A stretch of 64,000 bases of DNA from Chloroflexota bacterium (GTDB taxonomy: Bacteria; Chloroflexota; Anaerolineae; DTLA01): contig JADBJK010000027.1 in NCBI GenBank assembly GCA_014874485.1, forward strand, positions 1 through 64,000, given 5' to 3'. The translations under genes and the position numbers were made by a program. The notes under the pieces are model-generated. The model searched no databases. It was not told the origin of the DNA and saw only the letters and a program-made list of their open reading frames with translations. Positions 34,337 to 41,770 of the stretch are shown here, one piece after another. How positions within the stretch are numbered: position 1 is the stretch's first letter; every line of letters starts with the position of its first letter.

Positions 34337-35722
34337 TTACGCCGCGGGGAATTTCTTGCCCGGGTTCAACAGCCCCTTGGGGTCAAACACCTTCTTGATG
34401 CCCTGCTGCAGGGCGATGACGGTCTGCCCTAGCGCCAGTTCCAGGTAGGGCTGCTTGAGGACGCCCACGCCGTGCTCGCCGGTCAGCGTGCCGCCCAGTT
34501 CCACCGCCATGCCGAAGATCTCGGCGGAAACCTGCTCCACGCGGTGCCACTCGTCGGGGTCGCGCTTGTCAAACAGGATGTTGGGGTGCAGGTTGCCGTC
34601 GCCGGCATGGCCGAACACTACGATGGGCAGGTTGTACTTCGCGGAGATGGCCTTGATGCGGCGGATGGCCTCCGGGATGGCCGAGCGGGGCACGGAGATG
34701 TCCTCGCCCAGTTTGTTGGGACGGCGGCGTGCCAGCGACGGCGACACCGAGCGGCGGCCGCGCCACAGTTCGTTGCGCTCGGCCTCGGTCTTGGCCACCC
34801 TCACGTCGGTGGCGCCGCACTCGCGGGCGACACGGGCCACCGTCTCCATCTCGCGCAGCACCGTCTGCTCGTCGCTCCCGTCGGTCTCAATGATGAGGAT
34901 GGCCGCCGCGTCGGTGGGCAGGCCCAGGTGAAGGTACTCCTCAATCGTGTTGATGGTGGTGTCGTCCATGAGTTCAATGGTGGCGGGCACCACGCCCTCC
35001 AGCAGGATGGCGTTCACCGTTTTGGCGGCGTCGTCCAGGTCGGCGTAGACGGCCATGGCCGTGCGGGCATACTTCGGCTTGGGCATCAGGCGCAACAGGG
35101 CCTCGGTGATGACCGCCAGCGTTCCCTCGGAGCCGAGCAGCAACTGGGTCAGGTTCAGGCCGGTTACGTTCTTGATGGCCTTGCCGCCGGTCTTGATGAT
35201 GTCGCCGTTGGGCAGGACCGCAGTCAGGCCCAGCACGTAGTCGGACGTAACGCCGTACTTCAGGCAGCGCGGTCCGCCGGCGTTGCAGGCGATGTTCCCG
35301 CCGATGGTGGAGTGCTTGATGGACGACGGGTCGGGGGGATAGAACAGGCCCATCTCCTCCACCGTCGCCTGGAAGTCCGCCGTAACGACGCCCGCTTCCA
35401 CCGTGGCGATCATGTTCTCCTGGTCAATCTCCAGGATGCGGTTCATGCGCGTGAGGTTGAGCACCATGCCGCCGGAGTAGGGGATAGACGCGGCCGCAAG
35501 CCCGCTGCCCATGCCTCGCGGTACTATCGGGATGTTCTCGCGGTAGGCGATGCGCATGACCCGCGACACCTCTTCGGTGTTGGCCGGGCTTACGATGATG
35601 TCGGGCCTGTGCTCCTCAAAGGTGCTGTCGTAGGAGTATGCGATCAGGTCTTCGGGAGAAGAGAGCACGTGCTCCTTCCCGACGATTGTTTCCAGTTCTT
35701 TGACCACACGGGGTTCTATCAT
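34337..35722 (-). CDS. glcD: FAD-linked glycolate/D-lactate oxidase subunit (GlcD-like)
   Basis: The 461-residue protein has the PCMH FAD-binding domain (IPIVPRGMGSGL, PDPSSIKHSTIGGNIACNAGG, GLNLTQLLLGSEGTLAVITEA) and the C-terminal VAO domain with the active-site block VFGHAGDGNLHPNI and GTLTGEHGVG. It oxidises a 2-hydroxyacid to the 2-oxoacid and passes electrons to its Fe-S partner. ATG 35722 is 9 nt from AGGAG and 4 nt after the stop of the partner gene, so coupling is likely. Confidence 0.9.
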   Translation of the reverse strand: MIEPRVVKELETIVGKEHVLSSPEDLIAYSYDSTFEEHRPDIIVSPANTEEVSRVMRIAYRENIPIVPRGMGSGLAAASIPYSGGMVLNLTRMNRILEIDQENMIATVEAGVVTADFQATVEEMGLFYPPDPSSIKHSTIGGNIACNAGGPRCLKYGVTSDYVLGLTAVLPNGDIIKTGGKAIKNVTGLNLTQLLLGSEGTLAVITEALLRLMPKPKYARTAMAVYADLDDAAKTVNAILLEGVVPATIELMDDTTINTIEEYLHLGLPTDAAAILIIETDGSDEQTVLREMETVARVARECGATDVRVAKTEAERNELWRGRRSVSPSLARRRPNKLGEDISVPRSAIPEAIRRIKAISAKYNLPIVVFGHAGDGNLHPNILFDKRDPDEWHRVEQVSAEIFGMAVELGGTLTGEHGVGVLKQPYLELALGQTVIALQQGIKKVFDPKGLLNPGKKFPAA

Positions 35723-35726
35723 CTCA

Positions 35727-37052
35727 TCAGTCTCCTGTGGACGGATCATCTGCGGCGATTTCGGCTTCTTCGCGCCGATAGGCTTCTTCCAGCAGTTGGA
35801 TGGGGTGCACGACGCGCACGTTGACGTTGTAGTGGTTGGAGCCCATGTTCAGTTGCATCTGGCAGCCTGGGCATCCGGTGGCGACGATGTCCGCACCTGT
35901 GGCGCGCACGTTCTCCATTTTGCGCCGGTTGACGGCGAGGGAGTTGTGGTAGTGCGTGAGAATCTGCGTGCCCGCGGAGCCGCAGCACCAGTCGGATTCC
36001 TTCATCTCCACGAACTCCACGCCGGGGATGAGTTGCAACAGGTCGCGGGGCTGCTTGCGCACCTTCTGGGCGCGAACCAGGTGGCAGGGGTCGTGATACG
36101 TAACCCGTGCGCGGACCTCGCCCTTCGGCGGCCGGATGTCAATGGACATGAGGAACTCGGAGATGTCGCGCACCCTGCTGGAGAACAGCGCAGCCTTCTC
36201 GGCGTAGGCGGGGTCGTCCTTGAGAATCTCGCCGTAGTGCTTCAGCGTGGAGCCGCAGGTGGCGCAGTCGGTAACGATGACGTCCGGGTTCAGCGGCAGG
36301 AACAGGTCAATGTTGAAGCGGGCGAGGCTCTTGACCAGGTCAATGTCGCCGTAGCCCGCGGCGGGCATGCCGCAGCACTTGACCTGCTTCGGCGTGAAGA
36401 CGCGGCAGCCGTTGCGGGCCATGACCCGCACGCTGGCCTCGCTCTCCTGGGCGAAGATGGTGCTCTGGAAGCAGCCCAGGAAGAACGCCACGCGGTGCTT
36501 CTCCTCGCCCGCGGGCGGGACCTCTTCCGGCAGCACCTGGCGCAGAGGCCGCGCGGGCAGTTTGGGGACCATGTGCTCCATGTCCTGCAACTGGCGCGGC
36601 AGGAGTTTCAGGATGCCCAGTTTGCGGGCCAGGGCTTGCAGCCCCAGCCGCTGGTACAGGAGCAACGGCAGCACCGACAGTTCCTGAATCAGCGGGTGCG
36701 GGAAGTAGCCGTGGAAGATGGGCTTCTTGAGCCACGGCTGCGGCTGGGTCTTGTGGATGACCTGCCGCATCTCCATCGCCAGGTCCGCCGGGCGTATCCC
36801 GACGGGGCAGATGGCGTTGCACGCCTCGCAGTCCAGGCACTTGTACATGAGGTCCACGAATTCCGGGCTGATGTCAATCTCGCCCTCGGCGTACTTGCGG
36901 GTGAGCACCACATGGGCGCGCGGGCCGTCGGTTTCCCGCAGCGTCTCGCGGTAGATGGGGCAGGCCGAGAGGCACAGGCCGCAGCGGATGCAGTTCAGGT
37001 ACTGCTCTTCCGTGGGCAGGTGTGGGATGTCGTCTCGTCGGTGTTGGGCCAT
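35727..37052 (-). CDS. glcF: Fe-S/CCG-domain oxidase subunit (GlcF-like)
   Basis: The 441-residue protein has two 4Fe-4S ferredoxin motifs (CIRCGLCLSACP and CLDCEACNAICP) and two CCG-type cysteine-rich domains (KCCGMPAAG with CATCGS; CCGSAG with CPGCQ). It carries electrons from GlcD to the quinone pool or another acceptor. The start is ATG 37052 with AAGGA upstream; the longer frame adds non-homologous residues. Confidence 0.9.
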   Translation of the reverse strand: MAQHRRDDIPHLPTEEQYLNCIRCGLCLSACPIYRETLRETDGPRAHVVLTRKYAEGEIDISPEFVDLMYKCLDCEACNAICPVGIRPADLAMEMRQVIHKTQPQPWLKKPIFHGYFPHPLIQELSVLPLLLYQRLGLQALARKLGILKLLPRQLQDMEHMVPKLPARPLRQVLPEEVPPAGEEKHRVAFFLGCFQSTIFAQESEASVRVMARNGCRVFTPKQVKCCGMPAAGYGDIDLVKSLARFNIDLFLPLNPDVIVTDCATCGSTLKHYGEILKDDPAYAEKAALFSSRVRDISEFLMSIDIRPPKGEVRARVTYHDPCHLVRAQKVRKQPRDLLQLIPGVEFVEMKESDWCCGSAGTQILTHYHNSLAVNRRKMENVRATGADIVATGCPGCQMQLNMGSNHYNVNVRVVHPIQLLEEAYRREEAEIAADDPSTGD

Positions 37053-37069
37053 GATGTTTTCCTTTGCGA

Positions 37070-38356
37070 TCACGGTTGCACGATGGGCAGGGTCAGCAGG
37101 GCATGGGGGACTACCAACACGTCGCACTCAGGCCCCAGGTCGGCCTGGATGATGGCGAAAGCCTCGTCCATGGTCGCGGTGGGGATCATCTTCGCCTGGC
37201 GGATCATTTCGGGGTCCTTGCTGCCGACCACGATGACCTTGTTCTTCTCCAACACCTTCGCCATGACGAAGGCGCGCTGCTCGCCGGGCTTGTAGCCGTA
37301 CTTGCGGGCGTCGTCCAGAATTTGCTGGGGCGAGGCGGCGTTGCGCATGGTCTCAAAGAAGCGCTGCTCGCCGACGCCCTCGCCGGGGCCTTCCTCGCAC
37401 CCCGCCGGCAGGATGATGTAGCCGCCGTCGCGGACGACCTGGGTCGGGGCGAAGAACAGGTAACTGGCCGCGCGGGATGCCTGGTACAGGTTGGCGTCCT
37501 TGGGGAAGCCGATTCCGGCCACGGCCACGTCGTACTGCTGCGGGATGGGAACCTCAAAGATGGAGCGGGCGATGGCGACCAGTTCCATGAACGCCGCTTC
37601 GGGCGCACCCGCGCGCACGGCGACGACCTGCTTGTTGTCGTCAATCACGACGTTGACGATGAACCGCAGGCCCGCGCGCCGAGCGGCCTCCGTAACGGCC
37701 TCGTGGAAGGGGTTGCCCTCAATCTTGCCCAGGCGCGTGCCCGGGTGGTCCACGATGTGGGGCCCGTGGCTGTAGGCGATCATCTCCTCGCCGGCGGCCC
37801 CCACGGCCAGGGTCTTGCGCCCGCCGCTGTATCCGGCGTACTGGTGCGGCTCCACGATGCCCGTCGCGATGAGCAGGTCGGCCTCGTAGGCGATCCTGTT
37901 GACCGTGAGCGGGATGCCCGACGGCGTCTTGCCGAGGTCCACCAGCGCATCGGGGTTCTGGGGCTCGTGGTCAATGACGCGGTAGTTGCGCACGACGTCC
38001 GCGCCGAGTTTGGCGATCTTCTCCTCGTGGGTGCTGGGCCGGTGCATGCCGACGCCGCACAGGAGCGTGATGTCCTCGCGCCGGACGCCCGCTGCCTCCA
38101 ATTCCTCCAGCACGGGCGGCACGAGGAGATAGTCCGGGCTGGCGCGGGTGATGTCGGTGAAGACGATGCAGACCTTGTCGCCGGGGCCTGCCAGTTCGCG
38201 CAGCGGGGGCGACGCGACCGGGTCTTTCAGGTACCGGCGCACCTCCGCCGGAACGTCGGCGATGGGCGGCAGGGTCTTGGATTCCACCACGTGGCCGCGG
38301 AAGCCACGGGGCAGGTCAAATTCAAGTCGGCCTTTGCCGAACGGAACGCTGTACAT
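37070..38356 (-). CDS. larA: LarA-family nickel-dependent lactate racemase-like protein
   Basis: The 428-residue protein has DITRASPDYLLVPPVLEEL, GVGMHRPSTHEE (His) and EPHQYAGYSGGRKTLAVG. The last contains the Lys that binds the nickel-pincer nucleotide cofactor in LarA. It interconverts D- and L-isomers of lactate or another 2-hydroxyacid. The start is ATG 38356 behind GGAGGAG. The cofactor genes larB, larC and larE are not in this window. The D-lactate it makes could feed GlcD/GlcF. Confidence 0.87.
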   Translation of the reverse strand: MYSVPFGKGRLEFDLPRGFRGHVVESKTLPPIADVPAEVRRYLKDPVASPPLRELAGPGDKVCIVFTDITRASPDYLLVPPVLEELEAAGVRREDITLLCGVGMHRPSTHEEKIAKLGADVVRNYRVIDHEPQNPDALVDLGKTPSGIPLTVNRIAYEADLLIATGIVEPHQYAGYSGGRKTLAVGAAGEEMIAYSHGPHIVDHPGTRLGKIEGNPFHEAVTEAARRAGLRFIVNVVIDDNKQVVAVRAGAPEAAFMELVAIARSIFEVPIPQQYDVAVAGIGFPKDANLYQASRAASYLFFAPTQVVRDGGYIILPAGCEEGPGEGVGEQRFFETMRNAASPQQILDDARKYGYKPGEQRAFVMAKVLEKNKVIVVGSKDPEMIRQAKMIPTATMDEAFAIIQADLGPECDVLVVPHALLTLPIVQP

Positions 38357-38373
38357 GGCGGTCTCCTCCGACG

Positions 38374-39477
38374 TCATCCTGAGAACGGCACGTTCAGTTC
38401 CACGGCGATTTGGCGCAGCGTGGCGACCACCTTCTCGTGCAGCGGGATGCCGTTGGCTTCGCGCTCGGCCTGCTTCTCAAACTCCTTCTCGCCGTGGATG
38501 TAGATGCGGTCGGCTCCCTGCGCCTTGGGCGAGTTCTTGATGCGGGTGATGAGTTCGTCCATGTCGGCCTTGAACTCGTGCACAGGGCGGAAGCCGTCAA
38601 TTCGCAGCGCGCCGAAGAAGTGGCCGATGTTGGCGGGCAGGGGCTTGCCGTCGGGCGTCTTGGGATAGACCAAGTCGGCATACGCGGCGCCCGGCAGGAC
38701 AGCGGACAGGATGTCCACCAGGAGCGCCAGGCCGTAGCCCTTGTGCCCGCTGTGGAGTTCGCCCTCGCCGCCCAGGGGGAGCAGGCCGCCGCCGGCGCGG
38801 GTGGCGAAGTTGCGCAGAACCCGCGTGGCGTCGGTGGTGCCCACGCCAGTCTCGTCGGTGGCCCAGCCGTCGGGCATGGGCTTGCCCAGGCGGTCGTACA
38901 CTTCCAGTTTGCCGCGCGGCACCACCGACGTGGCCATGTCCAGCACGAAGGGGCGCTCCTTGCCGGCGGGCGCGGCCACGGCGATGGGGTTGGTGCCGAA
39001 CATGGCGTTGCGCCCGAAGGTGGGCACCACGAGGACGTCGGCGTTGGTGGTGGAGATGCCGATCATGTCCTTGTCCAGCGCCATCATGGCGTAGTAGCCG
39101 GCGATGCCATAGTGGTTGGAGTTGCGGACGGCGACGAACCCCGCGCCGAGTTTCTCGGCCTTGGCGATGGCCATCTCCATGGCGCGGTAGGACGGGGGCT
39201 GGCCCAGGCCGCCGTCGGCGTCTATCGTGGCGGTGGTGGGCGTCTCATGGACGACGCGGGGCTTGGCGTCCACGCGCATCATGCCCGTGCGGATGCCGTC
39301 CACGTACCGCTTGAGGCGGGCGACGCCGTGAGAGTCCACGCCCCGCAGGTCGGCGGCCACCAGTACGTCGGCGGTGATGTAGGCATCTCTCTCCGGGACG
39401 CCAAGCGCCACGAACACGCGCGTGCAGAACTCCTTGAGTTCCTCGGGCCAGATTCGGAATTGGGTCTCTTGCGCCAT
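38374..39477 (-). CDS. LDH2/YlbC-type (malate/L-lactate/ureidoglycolate) dehydrogenase
   Basis: The 367-residue protein belongs to the NAD(P)-dependent LDH2 (malate/L-sulfolactate/ureidoglycolate) family. Visible blocks are DSHGVARLKRYV, SNHYGIAGYYA, GTNPIAVAAPA, the PFVLDMATSVVPRGKLEVY block and GHKGYGLALLVDIL. The ATG at 39477 is preceded by AGGAG. It heads an operon with larA, glcF and glcD, so a role in reversible oxidation of a 2-hydroxyacid is likely. Its specific substrate is unresolved. Confidence 0.88.
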   Translation of the reverse strand: MAQETQFRIWPEELKEFCTRVFVALGVPERDAYITADVLVAADLRGVDSHGVARLKRYVDGIRTGMMRVDAKPRVVHETPTTATIDADGGLGQPPSYRAMEMAIAKAEKLGAGFVAVRNSNHYGIAGYYAMMALDKDMIGISTTNADVLVVPTFGRNAMFGTNPIAVAAPAGKERPFVLDMATSVVPRGKLEVYDRLGKPMPDGWATDETGVGTTDATRVLRNFATRAGGGLLPLGGEGELHSGHKGYGLALLVDILSAVLPGAAYADLVYPKTPDGKPLPANIGHFFGALRIDGFRPVHEFKADMDELITRIKNSPKAQGADRIYIHGEKEFEKQAEREANGIPLHEKVVATLRQIAVELNVPFSG

Positions 39478-39633
39478 TTCTGTTCTCCTTTCAACGGTGT
39501 GCGATGAGAGTGCGACGGTATTCAAAAAACGCGGAACAGGGGACGCGCCTTTCCGTCAGCCTGTTCCTGCGCTTGCACCTCGTTTTTCGCCTCGCTCCTT
39601 TGCGCGGCCAGAGCCCCCACGAGAAGGCCGATT

Positions 39634-40302
39634 TCACTCCTGCTGGAATCGGCGCTCCAGTTCCTCCAGCATCGTCGCGGCTTCAATGAGTTTGTCCAGG
39701 GGGTTGCGTTCCCCGATGAAATAGCGGTAGTCGCAGGGCATGATGTCCAGCGTTTCCATCAGTTGCCGATGGCGGGTGCGTACCCGCGTGGCCGTGGTGC
39801 CGTAGAACCGCGCGATGTCCTCCGCGGTCGCGTCCCCGAAGTTTACCCTTTGGACGGTGTAGTCCAGCGCGGCAGCCCACGCTTCGGGGGCCAATCGGGT
39901 GATGGGGCTGCGCCCCTGCGCGATGCGGAACTCCAGCCACATCTGGAGCGCCGCGCCCGTGGCCTCCAGCGAGGCGCCTCTCGCTTTCATCTTGTCGGTG
40001 AGGATGGCCTCAACGGCGTCAAAGGAGTTGGCGAAGAACTTCTGGAAGCGGGCGGCCAGTTCCCCGGTGGGCTCGCAGCGCAGGAAATCGGCGATGGACT
40101 TGAGGGCCAGGCTGTAGTCGCCGGCCCGCGCAAGCGCCCGCGCGAGGTTGAGATGGTAGTCGGCGTTGTCGGGCGCGATCCGAATGCTCTTGCGGAAGCA
40201 GTCAATGGCCTCGTCCAGTTCCCAGTTGACATAATGGGCGAGGCCCTGTTCGTTCAGCATTTGGGCTCGTTGCTGCCGCCGCCTCTGGGGGCTTGTGGCC
40301 AC
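39634..40302 (-). CDS. TPR-containing protein (222 aa)
   Basis: The N-terminal half contains two to three TPR-like helical repeats (NEQGLAHYVNWELDEAIDCFRKSI, NADYHLNLARALARAGDYSLALKSI). The C-terminal half is predicted helical with DATAEDIARFYGTTATRVRTRHRQL, which resembles a helix-turn-helix. The GTG start at 40302 is 7 nt from GGAGG. It may be a regulator or a scaffold. It has no operon partner. Confidence 0.7.
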   Translation of the reverse strand: MATSPQRRRQQRAQMLNEQGLAHYVNWELDEAIDCFRKSIRIAPDNADYHLNLARALARAGDYSLALKSIADFLRCEPTGELAARFQKFFANSFDAVEAILTDKMKARGASLEATGAALQMWLEFRIAQGRSPITRLAPEAWAAALDYTVQRVNFGDATAEDIARFYGTTATRVRTRHRQLMETLDIMPCDYRYFIGERNPLDKLIEAATMLEELERRFQQE

Positions 40303-40375
40303 CTTGTGTCCTCCGATTTCGCTGTCGCTATTATATCACCGCCCGCCGATTCCCGCAAGACTCATGGAGCATGAC

Positions 40376-41347
40376 TCATTCCGAAGTTTGTTGGTCTCGC
40401 CGTGGGTTCAGGTGCGTCGCACCTTGGTCCCCCACACGAGACGGAAGCGAACCCAGCGCATCGGCTGGCGCGTTCTCCGATTTTGCGTCCTCATCCAGCA
40501 CGCGGGTGAGGGCGCTGATGGCCACTTCCACCATCTTGGCGTCTGGCTCGCGCGTCGTGAGCCGCTGGAGCGCCAGGCCGGGCGCCGAAATCCAACTGAC
40601 CCACCGCCGCGCCTGATGGTTGGCCGAGAACCGCAGCCACTCGTAGGACAGTGCCGCGATGACGGGGATGAGCAGGATTCGCGATGCGTAGCGCACGGGC
40701 CAGGATGGGCGTCCCAGAAACGCGAACACGAAGACGGAGACGACGGCCACCACCAGCAGGAATGCCGTGCCACAGCGCGTGTGGGCTGTGGTGTGCGTTT
40801 GCACGGCTTCGGGGGTGAGGGGCGTGCCACTCTCGTAGGCGTTGACCGTCTTGTGCTCGGCCCCGTGGTAGGCGAACACGCGCTGGATGTCGGGGATGAA
40901 CCCGATGGCCCACACGTAGGCGAGGAAGATTCCCAGGCGGACGATGCCCTCCAGCAGGTTGCTGACCAGCGCCGATGCGATGTATCGGTCCACCAGGTTG
41001 ACGAGGGCCAGCGGGAGTACGAAGAACAGGCCGATGGCGAGGGCGAAGGATACCGCAATCGTGCCCCAGGCGATGGGCCCGGAGAACTGCACATCTTCCT
41101 CGCCCAGGGCGACGTCGGCGGAGTACATGAGGCTGCGGATGCCCAAGACCAGCGTGTCCACAAGCATGGCGACGCCGCGCAGGAACGGGAGTTGGAGCGC
41201 ACGGCTCTTGTGGAACCTGCTGGTGAGGGGTTCCGAGTGGACGATGATCTCGCCATCGGGTTTGCGCACTGCGACGGCCATGTTCTGCCGCCCCCGCATC
41301 ATGACGCCTTCAATGACGGCCTGGCCGCCGTAGTGGTACTTTGACAT
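40376..41347 (-). CDS. DUF1385 membrane protein (YqhQ-like)
   Basis: The 323-residue protein begins YHYGGQAVIEGVMMRGRQNMAVAVRKPDGEI, the DUF1385 hallmark. It contains the AYHGAEHKTVNAYE and TRCGTAFL blocks and about four membrane helices. The start at 41347 has AGGAG upstream; the longer frame runs into cassette R8. Its molecular role is not established. It has a good promoter at 41384-41413. Confidence 0.83.
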   Translation of the reverse strand: MSKYHYGGQAVIEGVMMRGRQNMAVAVRKPDGEIIVHSEPLTSRFHKSRALQLPFLRGVAMLVDTLVLGIRSLMYSADVALGEEDVQFSGPIAWGTIAVSFALAIGLFFVLPLALVNLVDRYIASALVSNLLEGIVRLGIFLAYVWAIGFIPDIQRVFAYHGAEHKTVNAYESGTPLTPEAVQTHTTAHTRCGTAFLLVVAVVSVFVFAFLGRPSWPVRYASRILLIPVIAALSYEWLRFSANHQARRWVSWISAPGLALQRLTTREPDAKMVEVAISALTRVLDEDAKSENAPADALGSLPSRVGDQGATHLNPRRDQQTSE

Positions 41348-41383
41348 GCGCCGCGATTCTCCTTCTGTCCTAGACCTGCGCGG

Positions 41384-41413
41384 ATTGTACATGCATAGGC
41401 GGGGGAGTGTCAA
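41384..41413 (-). promoter_or_regulatory. Promoter of the DUF1385 gene
   Basis: TTGACA (41408-41413) and TACAAT (41384-41389) on the minus strand are separated by 18 nt. Confidence 0.7.
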
Positions 41414-41455
41414 TTCTGTTGCGGCGGCGTGGATGTCTGCCGATTCGGCCCCGAA

Positions 41456-41668
41456 GCAATCCCGGCAGGCTGGCATTCTGAGTGGCGAAGCCGCGAAGAA
41501 TCTCGTCAACCGAGATGCTTCGCTCACAATGGCGTGAGAAGACACGTGCGACGCACCTCCGAGGTGCGTCGCACGTGGGCCGACCGGATTGCTTCGCTTC
41601 GCTCGCAATGACAGGCAGAGGTGTCATTGCGAGGGTGTGCAGCGCCCGAAGCAATCCCCCGCAATGAC
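41456..41668. repeat. Palindromic cassette R8
   Basis: This mosaic contains GCAATCCCGGCAGGCTGGC, the GAATCTCGTCAACCGAG segment, the perfect 17+1+17 palindrome (41543-41577) and two GTCATTGCGAG/GCGAGGGTG elements. It lies between divergent genes and has no gene of its own. Confidence 0.8.
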
Positions 41669-41694
41669 AGAACCGAGTCCGTCCAGCCTCGCAG

Positions 41695-41724
41695 TTGCGC
41701 GGCAGCGGGAGTTGCCGCTATACT
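41695..41724 (+). promoter_or_regulatory. Promoter of the FG-GAP protein gene
   Basis: TTGCGC (41695-41700) and TATACT (41719-41724) are separated by 18 nt, with the ATG 47 nt downstream. Confidence 0.55.
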
Positions 41725-41770
41725 GCGCGTGGCGCCCGTGGGTCGCAGGGGCTGCCCGTTGGAGGTCGGC

